Below are positions 25,102-34,178 of a stretch of DNA of 64,000 nt, one piece after another (the first letter of the stretch is position 1; every line of letters begins with the position of its first letter). The notes beneath the pieces were generated by a model. It ran no database searches. It was not told where the DNA came from and saw only the letters and a list, made by a program, of their open reading frames with translations. The position numbers were made by a program, and so were the translations under genes. This DNA is from CAWKKW01 sp963850345 (GTDB lineage: Bacteria; Acidobacteriota; Terriglobia; Terriglobales; Acidobacteriaceae), in contig CAWKKW010000008.1 of NCBI GenBank assembly GCA_963850345.1, forward strand, positions 62,001-126,000. The letters are read 5' to 3'.

Positions 25102-25623
25102 ATGCATCTTCCAAGAGTTTTATCATTGGCAATTCTGGCTTTGGCGCTCGTCGGCTGCGGGTACCATCCTGCGGGATCCGCGACTCATCTTCCCTCGACC
25201 GTGCACACGGTCGCCATACCGACGTTCCAGAATTCGACGCAGTCATACCACACAGAGGTTGCGTTCACTCAAGCAGTTATCCGCGAATTTACAAATCGGA
25301 CCCCTTACTCGATCGCCAGCACCGAACAGGGAGAGCCCGACGCCACCGTTCACGGCACGGTCACTCGCTTCGACATCATCCCGCTCACCTACAATTCGAA
25401 GACGGGACAATCGTCGAGCTTCCTGATCACCATCAATGCCCAGGTCTCGGTCACCGATCGCGACCATCGCGTCCTCTACCAGAACAACGGCTACCAGTTC
25501 CGGCAGCAATACCAGACCAGCACCGATCTCGCCAGCTTTATCCAGGAAGATCCCGCAGCGGTTCAGCGTCTCTCTCGCGATTTCGCGCAAGCTCTGGTGA
25601 GCGATATTCTGGACTCCTTCTAG
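25102..25623 (+). CDS. lptE: LPS-assembly lipoprotein LptE
   Basis: A 173-residue lipoprotein. The signal and lipobox are LALALVGCG, with acylated C19, then GYHPAGSATHLPSTVHTVAIPTF, the LptE start pattern. VTRFDIIPLTYNSKTG and FRQQYQT match the beta-sheet core, and the C-terminal helix is RLSRDFAQALVSDILDSF. It plugs the LptD barrel and delivers LPS to the outer surface, which supports a Gram-negative envelope. It is followed by holA, the same lptE-holA order seen in many bacteria. The frame opens at 24910, but the lipoprotein signal begins at ATG 25102; I see no strong ribosome site. Confidence 0.88.
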   Translation: MHLPRVLSLAILALALVGCGYHPAGSATHLPSTVHTVAIPTFQNSTQSYHTEVAFTQAVIREFTNRTPYSIASTEQGEPDATVHGTVTRFDIIPLTYNSKTGQSSSFLITINAQVSVTDRDHRVLYQNNGYQFRQQYQTSTDLASFIQEDPAAVQRLSRDFAQALVSDILDSF

Positions 25624-25710
25624 CATGAGACTTTTCCAAACCTCGAAACTCTCCGCGCACAATCGGTTCGCCGATTCGTCTTGCGCCGGCAAACCAACGG
25701 CAGGGAAACC

Positions 25711-26871
25711 ATGACGACCGCGCGTTGGGGTGCGGGATTCGGCGCCACAGAACGCTTCGTGGCTGAAATCCAAGCCGCCCAGCACGGGGCAAAGCTGCGG
25801 CCGGGCTATGTCCTGGCCGGCGACGAAGTCTTCCTCTACGAACGCTGCCGCCGGGCTGTCCTGGAAGCGTTTGTTCCGCCCGACTTGCGTGACTTCTGCC
25901 TCTCGGACCTCGACCTGGCGGATACCGGTATCTTCGACGCGCTCGATCGCGCGCAAACTCCTTCGTTGATGGCGCCCTTTCAGGTCCTCTTCCTGCGCAA
26001 TCTGAAGACGCTGTACACGCGCGGGGCGAAGAAGGATGAGTTCGCGGCCATTGACGCGTACTTCCGCTCGCCCAATCCGCAGGCACTGCTGATCTTCGTC
26101 GCCGACCACATTCGCATCGCCTCTGACACGCGACGCATGGAGATGCAGGACAAGGAGCGCTACGACCGCATCCGCGAAACCCTGGGCGACTGGTGCGGCA
26201 TCGTCGAGTTGGCCCGTGTGGACGAAGCCGATGCGATGCGATGGCTGCTTGCCGAGGCAGACAAACTTGACGTACGCTTTGAAGCCGATGCGGCTCGCGA
26301 GCTCACAGACTCGCTGGGCGGTGACATGATGCTCATCGCCAGCGAATTTGAAAAGCTGCTGCTGTATGCCGGAGAAAAGCGCCGAGTCACTCTCGGCGAT
26401 GTGGAAACCATGGTGCTGGCGGCTAAGCAGCGTTCTCTATACGAACTTACCGACGCGATCTCCTCGAAAGACAAGGCCCGCTCGCTGATTCTGCTGCAGG
26501 GCCTGCTCAACGCCTCCGATGGGGGCGAGGATTCGGCCATCGGCCACCTGTACATGCTGGCGCGCACCTTCCGCCAGATGCTGGTGATCTTGGAGAAAAA
26601 CGTTCGCGATTCGCGCGCCATCTGGCAGGCGTTATGGCAGGGCTTTCGCATGCCTCCATTCGCGGCTGACGACCTGATTCGCCAGGCTCGCCGTTATAAA
26701 TCGCGCCGCGAACTCACGCGCGCGCTCCGCCTTATTGCACGTGCCGATGTAGAACTGCGATCCTCGCCGGTGGACAAGCGCCTGGTGCTCGAACGACTGG
26801 TGCTGGAGTTGGCCAGTCCGCCCCAACCCCTGGCCGCATCCGTCTACACTCAGTACTCGATGGAGATTTGA
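25711..26871 (+). CDS. holA: DNA polymerase III subunit delta
   Basis: A 386-residue clamp-loader subunit. The N-terminal ATPase-like domain carries the delta signature YVLAGDEVFLYERCRRAV and FLRNLKTLYTR. The lid domain (LTDSLGGDMMLIASEFEKLLLYA) and the C-terminal collar domain (ALRLIARADVELRSSPVDKRLVLERLVLEL) follow. It opens the beta clamp during replication. It is about 40 residues longer than E. coli HolA. ATG 25711 has GGGA close upstream; the frame opens at a TTG at 25681. It ends five bases before the next gene. Confidence 0.9.
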   Translation: MTTARWGAGFGATERFVAEIQAAQHGAKLRPGYVLAGDEVFLYERCRRAVLEAFVPPDLRDFCLSDLDLADTGIFDALDRAQTPSLMAPFQVLFLRNLKTLYTRGAKKDEFAAIDAYFRSPNPQALLIFVADHIRIASDTRRMEMQDKERYDRIRETLGDWCGIVELARVDEADAMRWLLAEADKLDVRFEADAARELTDSLGGDMMLIASEFEKLLLYAGEKRRVTLGDVETMVLAAKQRSLYELTDAISSKDKARSLILLQGLLNASDGGEDSAIGHLYMLARTFRQMLVILEKNVRDSRAIWQALWQGFRMPPFAADDLIRQARRYKSRRELTRALRLIARADVELRSSPVDKRLVLERLVLELASPPQPLAASVYTQYSMEI

Positions 26872-26875
26872 TCCC

Positions 26876-28015
26876 ATGTGGGTCCGCCACGCCCTTGCCG
26901 CTTGCCTGCTCGCGCTGCCCCTGGCGTGCCTGGCCGATTCGCAACCCAAGCCCGCAGTGACGATCGAGCTGAAGACGCTTGGTATGGCATCGGACTTGTA
27001 CGCAAACCAGCCAGATAACCGCGATGAGGCCCGCGCAGTCCTCGATGTTTTCTGGATCAGCCCCGACCGGCTGGCCTCGGTCTTCAGCACCAGCCCGCGG
27101 TTTCAAAAGCCAAACCATCCCGAACCGTACCAGGTGCGACTGGTCGTCTTCGATTCCTCCGGCAAGGAATACTCGCGGCGGGACTGGACCTTTGCTGAGA
27201 CCGGGCCGGAGGCCACCGCCCTGCTTGCATTTCAAGCAGGTCCGGAGGGCTCCATCCTGGCCATTCACGCTACTACGAGCGATACTCCCGGACTTCCCGA
27301 GGGCAACCTCATCCAGGTGCTTTCGCCCGAAACTAAGCTTCAGCAGAACTTCTACATCGCGTCTGACAGCGTGTTGGTGCCGTCTTCGCCGCCAGGTTCC
27401 GCACTCGTTGTGCAGCAGTTCCACGGTAACGGGAAATCGACACTTCATTTCTGGTCGGGCGCCCCGCTCAAAGACAGCTTCAATTTTCGTTTGAGCCGCC
27501 AGACGGAGACACTCGCCGGTCCCCGTGAAGCCGCACAGCAAGTGTGCAGCAAGCCCGGTGTCTGCCCCGGAGCGCAGGTCATTCGCCCTGACGGCTCGAG
27601 CTGGGTCTATGCCGGTAAGGAATCTTCGGTCCTGCACCCGCGCGCGTTTCTTACGCCCAGCACCCTGCTGGCGGAGGTGGAGACGAAGGAGAATCCTTCG
27701 CAATTGTTGCTGCTTCACGCCGATGCAGCAGCGACCGAACTGCAGGTGACCAAGCACGGCGATCGCGTGGCCGACTTTGCCGGCATGGCCGCCGATGGGT
27801 CGCGATTTGCCATTGATGTATATGGAGAAAGCGGCGTCTGTGGTTTTCTCGATCTGGCGTGTTCGCACCGCTCCAGGGCCATCGTCGTGTCGGCAGACAA
27901 GCTGATCTTCGAAGCGCCACTCTCCGCGGCTGGGGGCAAGTCTTCGCTCTCACCTGACGGCAAGCATCTCGCTGTTCTCGATCGCGGCAAGTTGTTGCTT
28001 TTCACAATTCCCTGA
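26876..28015 (+). CDS. Secreted protein of unknown function, beta-propeller-like
   Basis: A 379-residue exported protein with signal peptide ALAACLLALPLACLADS; LPLAC could also be a lipobox. The mature part is mostly beta, with blade-like repeats such as VRLVVFDSSGKEYSRRDW and SSLSPDGKHLAVLDRGKLLLF. I recognise no catalytic motif. Four cysteines (QQVCSKPGVC; SGVCGFLDLAC) form two close pairs that could be disulfides. It follows holA by four bases and so is probably cotranscribed, and it is convergent with the EamA transporter. Similar secreted orphans are common in Acidobacteriota; function is unknown to me. Confidence 0.75.
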   Translation: MWVRHALAACLLALPLACLADSQPKPAVTIELKTLGMASDLYANQPDNRDEARAVLDVFWISPDRLASVFSTSPRFQKPNHPEPYQVRLVVFDSSGKEYSRRDWTFAETGPEATALLAFQAGPEGSILAIHATTSDTPGLPEGNLIQVLSPETKLQQNFYIASDSVLVPSSPPGSALVVQQFHGNGKSTLHFWSGAPLKDSFNFRLSRQTETLAGPREAAQQVCSKPGVCPGAQVIRPDGSSWVYAGKESSVLHPRAFLTPSTLLAEVETKENPSQLLLLHADAAATELQVTKHGDRVADFAGMAADGSRFAIDVYGESGVCGFLDLACSHRSRAIVVSADKLIFEAPLSAAGGKSSLSPDGKHLAVLDRGKLLLFTIP

Positions 28016-28046
28016 GCCTTTCGACCGTCCGAGGCAGTCGACTACC

Positions 28047-28994
28047 TCAACTGAGCGGCGGCACCTGGGCCTCTCCAGGGTTGGTGGGCGCGTGACCACG
28101 GGTCGTCAGCGTCAGCGCGGCGGCTAAGATCAACCCACCGCCCGCCCAGGCAAATGGGCCAAGGTGATCGCCCATCAGCTTGACTCCGAGAATGGAGCCG
28201 AGCGCCGGCTCGATGTTCAGAAAAACGCCGGCTCTCGATGCCGGAACGCGGTGGATGCCCCAGTTCCACAGCAGCGTAGTGGTGGCCGTACACAAGACGC
28301 CGCTTGCAGCCAATGCCAGCCACGCCCTCAGGCTCACACCGTGAACCGGAGGCAAGCCGTGCACCGCGATGACACACACTGCCACCATTACAGTTCCCGA
28401 GAGGATGCCATACGCCGTCACCACGATAGGTGTGTGCCTGTACATGAGGCGCTGGTTCAAGAGAATCCAGCCAAGTGCCGTGATCATCGAGAAGACGACC
28501 AGCAGATCTCCCAGCAGCGACGGATCTCCCTGACCCGCTCCGTGCTTGCCGCCCAGCACGATCAGCGAGACGCCAAAACTGGATCCAGCCAACGCCAGCC
28601 ACCCGATGCGGTCCAATCGCTCATGGGTGAAGAGAGCCGCACCCACTGCGAGGATCACCGGCATGGTGCCCACCATCAGCGAAGCGTGCGAGACGGTGGT
28701 CAGCTTCAGTCCATAAAACTGCACCAGAAATTGGAGCGGCACTCCCAGGAACGAGGCGATCAGGAGCAGGCGCCATTCGTTTGCCTGGAACGTAGCCGGA
28801 TGCCGCAGGATGAGCGGCAGCAAGGGCAGACAGGCAAACAGAAATCGATACATCACCATGTCGCCAACGCTCATCTCTGCCAGCGCGAGCTTGCCGAAGT
28901 AGAACCCTGTGCCCCACAGGCACCCGGCCAGTGCGCACGCCGCATATCCAAGCGCGTATTGACCCCGGGCCGCCCCGTTTTCTCGTCCCACCAT
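28047..28994 (-). CDS. EamA/DMT-superfamily transporter
   Basis: A 315-residue inner-membrane protein with ten predicted helices arranged as two five-helix EamA repeats. Landmarks are GCLWGTGFYFGKLAL in helix 1 and RIGWLALAGSSFGVSLIVL before the midpoint. LGSILGVKLMGDHLGPFAWAGGGLILAA at the end is the classical C-terminal EamA signature. The family exports amino acids and small metabolites; the substrate is unknown. The frame starts at 29063; 29012 and 28994 are both ATG. I took 28994 because GAGAG lies eight bases ahead, with modest confidence. It is divergent from the nucleoside operon. Confidence 0.86.
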   Translation of the reverse strand: MVGRENGAARGQYALGYAACALAGCLWGTGFYFGKLALAEMSVGDMVMYRFLFACLPLLPLILRHPATFQANEWRLLLIASFLGVPLQFLVQFYGLKLTTVSHASLMVGTMPVILAVGAALFTHERLDRIGWLALAGSSFGVSLIVLGGKHGAGQGDPSLLGDLLVVFSMITALGWILLNQRLMYRHTPIVVTAYGILSGTVMVAVCVIAVHGLPPVHGVSLRAWLALAASGVLCTATTTLLWNWGIHRVPASRAGVFLNIEPALGSILGVKLMGDHLGPFAWAGGGLILAAALTLTTRGHAPTNPGEAQVPPLS

Positions 28995-29064
28995 CCTTCC
29001 ACTCTCGCACATCCGTTTTCTTGGGTTGCGCTGGCAGGGCGCAGAAGTTAGCCTCGGAATCAAG

Positions 29065-29481
29065 ATGATCCAGTTGCCCCTCGCACCAGGGACTGCGGCT
29101 TCGCTCCAGCAAGCCGCGGCAGAAGCCGCAACACATGCATACGCTCCCTACTCGGGATTCCGCGTCGGCGCGGCACTGCTGCTCGAGGACGGCTCGATCG
29201 TCACTGGCTGTAATGTCGAGAATGTCTCCTACGGTTTGACAATTTGCGCGGAACGCTCCGCCGTGGTGAGCGCTGTCAGCCAGGTGGGTCCGCCGTTAAG
29301 AATTGCCGCAGTGGCAGTGACGAATTTGAATCAAGCCGCGAGTCCGCCGTGCGGTGCCTGCCGGCAAGTGCTCAGCGAATTCATTGACCCGCAGGCGCCG
29401 GTGTTCTTCCCGGGAGACGCCGGTATCCAGAGCTGCGCGTTCGCCGCTTTACTGCCCTTCAGCTTCCGCATGAATGTGTAA
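29065..29481 (+). CDS. cdd: Cytidine deaminase
   Basis: A 138-residue homotetrameric-type cytidine deaminase converting (deoxy)cytidine to (deoxy)uridine. Catalytic Glu and the first zinc ligand are in TICAERSA; the other zinc cysteines are in PPCGACRQVL. YAPYSGFRVGAAL and GCNVENVSYG form the substrate pocket. ATG 29065 has GGAATCAAG ahead; the frame opens at 29026. It is the first gene of a salvage operon, 9 bases before the pyrimidine phosphorylase. Its product deoxyuridine/uridine is a substrate for that enzyme. Confidence 0.94.
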   Translation: MIQLPLAPGTAASLQQAAAEAATHAYAPYSGFRVGAALLLEDGSIVTGCNVENVSYGLTICAERSAVVSAVSQVGPPLRIAAVAVTNLNQAASPPCGACRQVLSEFIDPQAPVFFPGDAGIQSCAFAALLPFSFRMNV

Positions 29482-29490
29482 CGAGAGCCG

Positions 29491-30864
29491 ATGCACGCCG
29501 TTGACCTGATTCGCAAAACTCGCGACGCAGTTCCCTTGACCGCCGAGGAGATGCACTTTTTGGTACAAGGCGCGGCGGAGCGAACCATTCCCGACGACCA
29601 GCTCGCGGCGTGGCTGATGGCGGTCTTTCTACAAGGTCTCTCTCATGAAGAGCTGCATGCATTCACCACCGCCATGCTGCGTTCCGGAGAGGTCTTCGAC
29701 CCCGCGCCGATGGGTCGCGTCGCGGTCGATAAGCATTCGACCGGCGGAGTCGGTGACAAGACTTCATTTCTGGTCGCTCCCATCGCCGCTGCCGCGGGCC
29801 TGATCGTGCCCATGGTGAGCGGACGAGGACTGGGGCACACCGGTGGCACGCTTGACAAGCTGGAGAGCATCCCGGGTTATCGCACTCAACTGTCGCTCGC
29901 GGAAATGGGTCGTGTCCTCGAGCAGTGCGGGGTCAGCATTGTTGGACAAACGGAGCGACTGGTGCCGGCGGATCGCGTGCTCTACGCGTTGCGCGACCAC
30001 GTCGGGGCAGTGGAAAGCGTCGATTTGATTTGTGCGTCGATCATGAGCAAGAAGCTGGCAGCGAGCCCAAATGCGCTGGTGCTCGACGCCAAGACCGGAT
30101 CAGGCGCCTTTCTCAAGAGCCGCGAAGAGTCCCTGCATCTCGCCGCGCTCATGGTACAGATCGGAGAAGCAGCGGGCACGCGCACCTGTGCACTGCTCAC
30201 CAGCATGGATCAGCCACTCGGCCGCATGGTGGGCAACTGGATCGAGATTCAGGAAGCAGTGGAGTTGCTGCGCAACCAGCGGCATCCGCTCAACGAAGAT
30301 CTTCGCGAACTGTCGCTCACGCTGGCAGGCTGGATGTTGCAACTCGGCGGCGTGTCGGCTACGCCGGAGGCCGGCTATGCGCATTCAGAACAACTGCTCG
30401 CCAGCGGTGAGGCCTTCGCAGTCTTTCAACGCATGGTTCGCGCGCAAGGTGGGGATACAGGCGTGCTCGATCGCGGCGCGGACTTCCATACTCCGAAACA
30501 TAGGCGCACCTTATTGGCGAATCGCGATGGCCACCTGTCGAGCATGAATTGCGAACAGGTCGGCCTGGCCGTCCAGCGCCTGGGCGCAGGCCGTTCCATG
30601 CCCGGCGAGCCGGTCGATGCGCACGCGGGAATCGAGTTGCATGTGAAACTTGGCGGCTACATTCGTCAGGGTGAGCCCCTGTGCACCTTGTTCGCGGAGG
30701 ACGAAAGCGAATTTGAAGAGCCTGAGCTTATGCTGAGGCAGGCCTTCATCCTCACGGATACACCGGCAGCCATTCCGCAGCTCATCCAGCAAATCGTAAC
30801 TATAGACAATGCAAACCAGTTCCGCCGCGCATCGCGCAGGATGCTCGGGCGAACCACACACTAG
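29491..30864 (+). CDS. Pyrimidine-nucleoside (thymidine) phosphorylase
   Basis: A 457-residue enzyme of the thymidine/pyrimidine-nucleoside phosphorylase family, which cleaves (deoxy)uridine or thymidine with phosphate. The phosphate site is DKHSTGGVGDKTSF. The family signature GRGLGHTGGTLDKLESIPG is intact, as is MSKKLAASPNALVLDAKTGSGAF. The C-terminal domain (GYIRQGEPLCTLFA) is normal. Broad Pdp and specific DeoA cannot be separated by eye, so I leave the symbol blank. It lies between cytidine deaminase and a nucleoside transporter in one transcription unit. Confidence 0.92.
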   Translation: MHAVDLIRKTRDAVPLTAEEMHFLVQGAAERTIPDDQLAAWLMAVFLQGLSHEELHAFTTAMLRSGEVFDPAPMGRVAVDKHSTGGVGDKTSFLVAPIAAAAGLIVPMVSGRGLGHTGGTLDKLESIPGYRTQLSLAEMGRVLEQCGVSIVGQTERLVPADRVLYALRDHVGAVESVDLICASIMSKKLAASPNALVLDAKTGSGAFLKSREESLHLAALMVQIGEAAGTRTCALLTSMDQPLGRMVGNWIEIQEAVELLRNQRHPLNEDLRELSLTLAGWMLQLGGVSATPEAGYAHSEQLLASGEAFAVFQRMVRAQGGDTGVLDRGADFHTPKHRRTLLANRDGHLSSMNCEQVGLAVQRLGAGRSMPGEPVDAHAGIELHVKLGGYIRQGEPLCTLFAEDESEFEEPELMLRQAFILTDTPAAIPQLIQQIVTIDNANQFRRASRRMLGRTTH

Positions 30865-30877
30865 ACAGGAGAACTCC

Positions 30878-32119
30878 TTGGCACGATTTACCGGGATCCT
30901 TGGATTGCTGACCATGCTGCTGCTCGCATTTGTGTTTTCTACGAATCGCAGAGCAATCCGCTGGCGCACGGTCGCCTGGGGTCTCGCATTGCAGATACTG
31001 TTTGCTTTCCTGGTGCTCAAACTCACAGTGGGTCAGGTCGTGATGGCGTGGGCCGGAGGCAAGGTGACACAGATGCTCGGCTACACATTTGCGGGAACCG
31101 AGATGGTCTTCGGCGAACTCGGCAAGCAGCACTCAAGCCTCGGCATGATCTTCGCATTCCAGGTGTTGCCGACGATCATTTTCATCTCAGCCTTCTTTGC
31201 TGTCTTGTATCACCTCGGCATCATGCAGCTTGTGATTCGCGGCTTCGCGTGGCTTATGCAGAAGTCGATGCGCGTGAGCGGGGCCGAAAGTCTCAACGTG
31301 GCGGCCAGCATCTTCATGGGCCAGACAGAAGCACCGCTGACCATTCGCCCGTTTCTCGCCGAAGCCACGCGTTCCGAGTTGATGACCATCATGACCAGCG
31401 GCATGGCGCACGTTTCGGGCGGCATCATGGCAGCCTACATTCTCTCGGGCATTGAGGCCAAACACCTGCTGGCGGCGGTGATCATGACGGCGCCAGGTAC
31501 GATTCTGATTGCCAAGATGCTGGTGCCGGAGACGGAGGTTCCCGCCACCGAAGGCAAGGTCCACATCCCCCAAAGCGAAGAGCACTCCGACGAGAACTTA
31601 CTGGGCGCGATCGCTCGCGGCACCATCGATGGCGGACAACTCGCCTTCAATGTGGCCATCATGCTGATCTCGTTTATCGCGCTGATCGCATTGCTGAACG
31701 GCGTGATGGGCGGAACGCACAACTGGCTGTCCGCGCACCACATTCCGTTTTTTCCTTCGAGCCTCGACCAGATACTCGGCTTCTGCTTCGCCCCGATCGC
31801 GTGGCTCATCGGCATTCCCTGGCATGACGCGCCGCGGGTCGGAAACCTGCTGGGAACGCGCATGGTAATCAACGAAGTGGTCGCATACACGCATCTTGGC
31901 GCGCAAAAGGCGCTGCTTGACGCGCGCTCGTTCACCATCGCGACCTTTGCGCTGTGCGGGTTTGCGAACCTGAGCTCCATCGGCATTCAGATCGGCGGCA
32001 TCGGCGCACTCATTCCGCATCGTCGCAACGAACTGGCGCGCCTCGGGCTGCGTGCAATGCTGGCCGGAACCATGGCGAACTTGATGTCCGCGTCCATTGT
32101 CAGCGTACTCTTGAGCTAA
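30878..32119 (+). CDS. Concentrative nucleoside transporter (NupC/CNT family)
   Basis: A 413-residue inner-membrane symporter. Family marks are the gate segment ESLNVAASIFMGQTEAPLTI, the N-terminal GLALQILFAFLVL, and the later GTRMVINEVVAYTHLG followed by TIATFALCGFANLSSIGIQIGGIG. These substrate-binding helices are highly conserved in CNT proteins. It imports nucleosides driven by sodium or protons. The true start is TTG 30878, with AGGAG six bases ahead; the longer frame from 30809 would overlap the phosphorylase gene. Position in the operon supports uptake feeding the flanking phosphorylases. Confidence 0.93.
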   Translation: MARFTGILGLLTMLLLAFVFSTNRRAIRWRTVAWGLALQILFAFLVLKLTVGQVVMAWAGGKVTQMLGYTFAGTEMVFGELGKQHSSLGMIFAFQVLPTIIFISAFFAVLYHLGIMQLVIRGFAWLMQKSMRVSGAESLNVAASIFMGQTEAPLTIRPFLAEATRSELMTIMTSGMAHVSGGIMAAYILSGIEAKHLLAAVIMTAPGTILIAKMLVPETEVPATEGKVHIPQSEEHSDENLLGAIARGTIDGGQLAFNVAIMLISFIALIALLNGVMGGTHNWLSAHHIPFFPSSLDQILGFCFAPIAWLIGIPWHDAPRVGNLLGTRMVINEVVAYTHLGAQKALLDARSFTIATFALCGFANLSSIGIQIGGIGALIPHRRNELARLGLRAMLAGTMANLMSASIVSVLLS

Positions 32120-32129
32120 AGGGATGACG

Positions 32130-32972
32130 ATGACGAACATCTTCGAAAAGGCGAATGCGGCTGCTGCGTTCGTTCGCGCTCGAACGAACATCGAGCCCCG
32201 GATCGCTGTCGTGCTGGGCTCCGGTCTCGGTGCGTTCGCCGAACGCATTGAGAACGCGGTCACCATTCGCTACAACGAAATTCCGCACTTCCCGCAATCG
32301 ACCGTGGTGGGGCACAGCGGCAGGCTGGTCGTCGGCACACTTGACGGAATTCCCGTGGCCGTCATGCAAGGACGCGTACACGGTTACGAGGGATATACAC
32401 CCAGCGAAGTTACGTTTCCGGTTCGCGTACTGGGCAGGCTGGCAATAGATACCATTATCGTTACGAATGCCGCGGGCGGCATTCATACGGGCTATGAGCA
32501 GGGCCAGCTGGTGCTGATCGCGGACCACATCAACTTTACCGGTTCGAATCCGCAGGTCGGTCCCAACGAGGATCGGTTCGGGCAAAGATTTTTTGACATG
32601 ACTCAGGCGTACTCGCCTCGTCTCCGCGCCATCGCAAAGTCTGTTGCAGAACGCGAGGGACTTCCTCTCCAGGAGGGCGTCTACCTTGCAGTAAGCGGCC
32701 CGAGCTTTGAAACACCCGCAGAGATTCGCGCCTTCCGCACCCTTGGCGCAGACCTGGTCGGTATGTCCACCGTGCACGAGGTGATTGTGGCGCGGCATAT
32801 GAATCTGGAGGTGCTCGGCATTTCGTGTGTGACCAATATGGCCGCCGGCATCCTGCCGCAAGCGCTCAATCATGAAGAAGTGATGGAGACCGGCCGTCGC
32901 GTGCAGGAGCGCCTGGCACGCTTGCTTTCAGCCGTCATCCGCGAAATTCCTGCGCCCGGTGGACGCGGCTGA
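32130..32972 (+). CDS. punA: Purine nucleoside phosphorylase
   Basis: A 280-residue trimeric-type phosphorylase for guanosine/inosine. The phosphate loop is VVLGSGLGAFA. The other conserved residues lie in GHSGRLVVG, MQGRVHGYEGY, TNAAGGIH, VYLAVSGPSFETPAEIR and GADLVGMSTVHEVIVARH. The last pieces carry the purine-binding Glu and the Asn in ISCVTNMAAG. ATG 32130 has AAAGGG six bases ahead; ATG 32124 is the alternative. It shares one base with the uridine kinase (TGATG). It releases ribose-1-phosphate and base in the salvage route. Confidence 0.93.
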   Translation: MTNIFEKANAAAAFVRARTNIEPRIAVVLGSGLGAFAERIENAVTIRYNEIPHFPQSTVVGHSGRLVVGTLDGIPVAVMQGRVHGYEGYTPSEVTFPVRVLGRLAIDTIIVTNAAGGIHTGYEQGQLVLIADHINFTGSNPQVGPNEDRFGQRFFDMTQAYSPRLRAIAKSVAEREGLPLQEGVYLAVSGPSFETPAEIRAFRTLGADLVGMSTVHEVIVARHMNLEVLGISCVTNMAAGILPQALNHEEVMETGRRVQERLARLLSAVIREIPAPGGRG

Positions 32973-33640
32973 TGAGGCCATCCGTCCAACCCGGTTGTCC
33001 CGTCGTGATCGCGATTGCGGGCTGCTCCGGATCAGGCAAGACCACGCTGGCCCACGAACTCGCTCGCGAACTGCATGGCACACATTTTCCGCTCGATCAC
33101 TACTATCGCGACTTCAGCCACCTGACGTACGAGCAGCGTACGCTGCTGAACTTCGATCATCCCGACACTCTCGAATCGGATCTGCTCGCCGCCCATGTTG
33201 CTCGTCTGTCGGCAGGTGGGCAGATCGAGCGACCCCGATATGACTTCGCGACACACACGCGCGTGCCGCATGTGACCGATCCGATAGGCCCTGGACATTT
33301 GCTGATCGTGGAGGGCCTGTTTGCTTTGGAGTACAAGAGGTTGCGGGGTTTCTATCATCTCGGCGTGTACGTGGATGCCCCGGACGCAATTTGCTATGAA
33401 CGGCGACTCGCGCGTGACGTGCGCGAACGGGGTCGGACGCCCGAGTCCGTGGCCCAGCACTATGCCGCGACGGTGCGACCAATGGCCGAGGAGTATGTTC
33501 GTCCTTCGGCGCGGTTTGCCGATCTCACCGTCGACGGAACTACGTCCGTTGATTGGTCGGTCGAACAGGTACTTTCCGCGATGCGAGGGCGCGGATTGCT
33601 TAGCCGTGTAAGCGGCGCATCTGCCGATCAACGCGCCTGA
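32972..33640 (+). CDS. udk: Uridine kinase / phosphoribulokinase-family kinase
   Basis: A 222-residue P-loop kinase. Walker A is GCSGSGKTT; HFPLDHYYRDFSHLTYEQR and NFDHPDTLE form the acceptor site; IVEGLFAL is Walker B. RRLARDVRERGR is the lid with conserved arginines. It phosphorylates uridine/cytidine to the monophosphate. The start overlaps the purine phosphorylase stop by one base. It completes a five-gene string that imports nucleosides, deaminates cytidine, phosphorolyses pyrimidine and purine nucleosides, and rephosphorylates uridine. Confidence 0.88.
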   Translation: MRPSVQPGCPVVIAIAGCSGSGKTTLAHELARELHGTHFPLDHYYRDFSHLTYEQRTLLNFDHPDTLESDLLAAHVARLSAGGQIERPRYDFATHTRVPHVTDPIGPGHLLIVEGLFALEYKRLRGFYHLGVYVDAPDAICYERRLARDVRERGRTPESVAQHYAATVRPMAEEYVRPSARFADLTVDGTTSVDWSVEQVLSAMRGRGLLSRVSGASADQRA

Positions 33641-33659
33641 GCAACTGCAGCACTCATCC

Positions 33660-34172
33660 GTGCTTCCTATCAGGCACGAAAGGCGGCAGTTCCTGAGACC
33701 CCGTACCCTTACCGCATCCATGCTTCAGCTGCTTCGCCAGGGTCTCACTCCGGACAAGCTCGCTGTAACCCTGGCTCTGGGATTCGTGATCGGATGTTTC
33801 CCCGTACTCGGACTGACGACAGTGATCTGCGCGGGTGTCGCCCTGTTGTTGCGCCTCAATTTACCGGCGATCCAAGTCGGCAACTATCTCGCGTTTCCGC
33901 TGCAGTTCCTGTTGATGATTCCATTTATGCGGCTGGGTGAACGCATCTTTCATGCGCCGCGACTTGATTTGTCGCTCACTCAAATGATGGCGCTTGCGCA
34001 TCACGCTCCCGAAGAGACCATGCGCGCCCTCATCGCGGCGCAGTGGCATGCAATCGCGGCATGGTTCATCGTGATGCCATTTGCCGTCGGACTTCTCGTG
34101 CTGGTTCTGCGGCCCGCCATCCGCACGCTGCTTACGGCTGCCAACCGCCGTGCCATGATTCTTCCCAGCTAA
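33660..34172 (+). CDS. DUF2062 membrane protein
   Basis: A 170-residue protein with the DUF2062 core: LTPDKLAVTLALGFVIGCFPVLGLTTVICAGVALLLRLN (two helices), then GNYLAFPLQFLLMIPFMRLGE, and a last helix near WFIVMPFAVGLLVLVL. Function unknown; members often sit near glycosyltransferases or lipid genes, but not here. The start at GTG 33660 lacks a clear ribosome site; ATG 33720 would remove 20 residues without touching the domain. It is convergent with the nuclease gene with a six-base gap. Confidence 0.8.
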   Translation: MLPIRHERRQFLRPRTLTASMLQLLRQGLTPDKLAVTLALGFVIGCFPVLGLTTVICAGVALLLRLNLPAIQVGNYLAFPLQFLLMIPFMRLGERIFHAPRLDLSLTQMMALAHHAPEETMRALIAAQWHAIAAWFIVMPFAVGLLVLVLRPAIRTLLTAANRRAMILPS

Positions 34173-34178
34173 CGGTAT

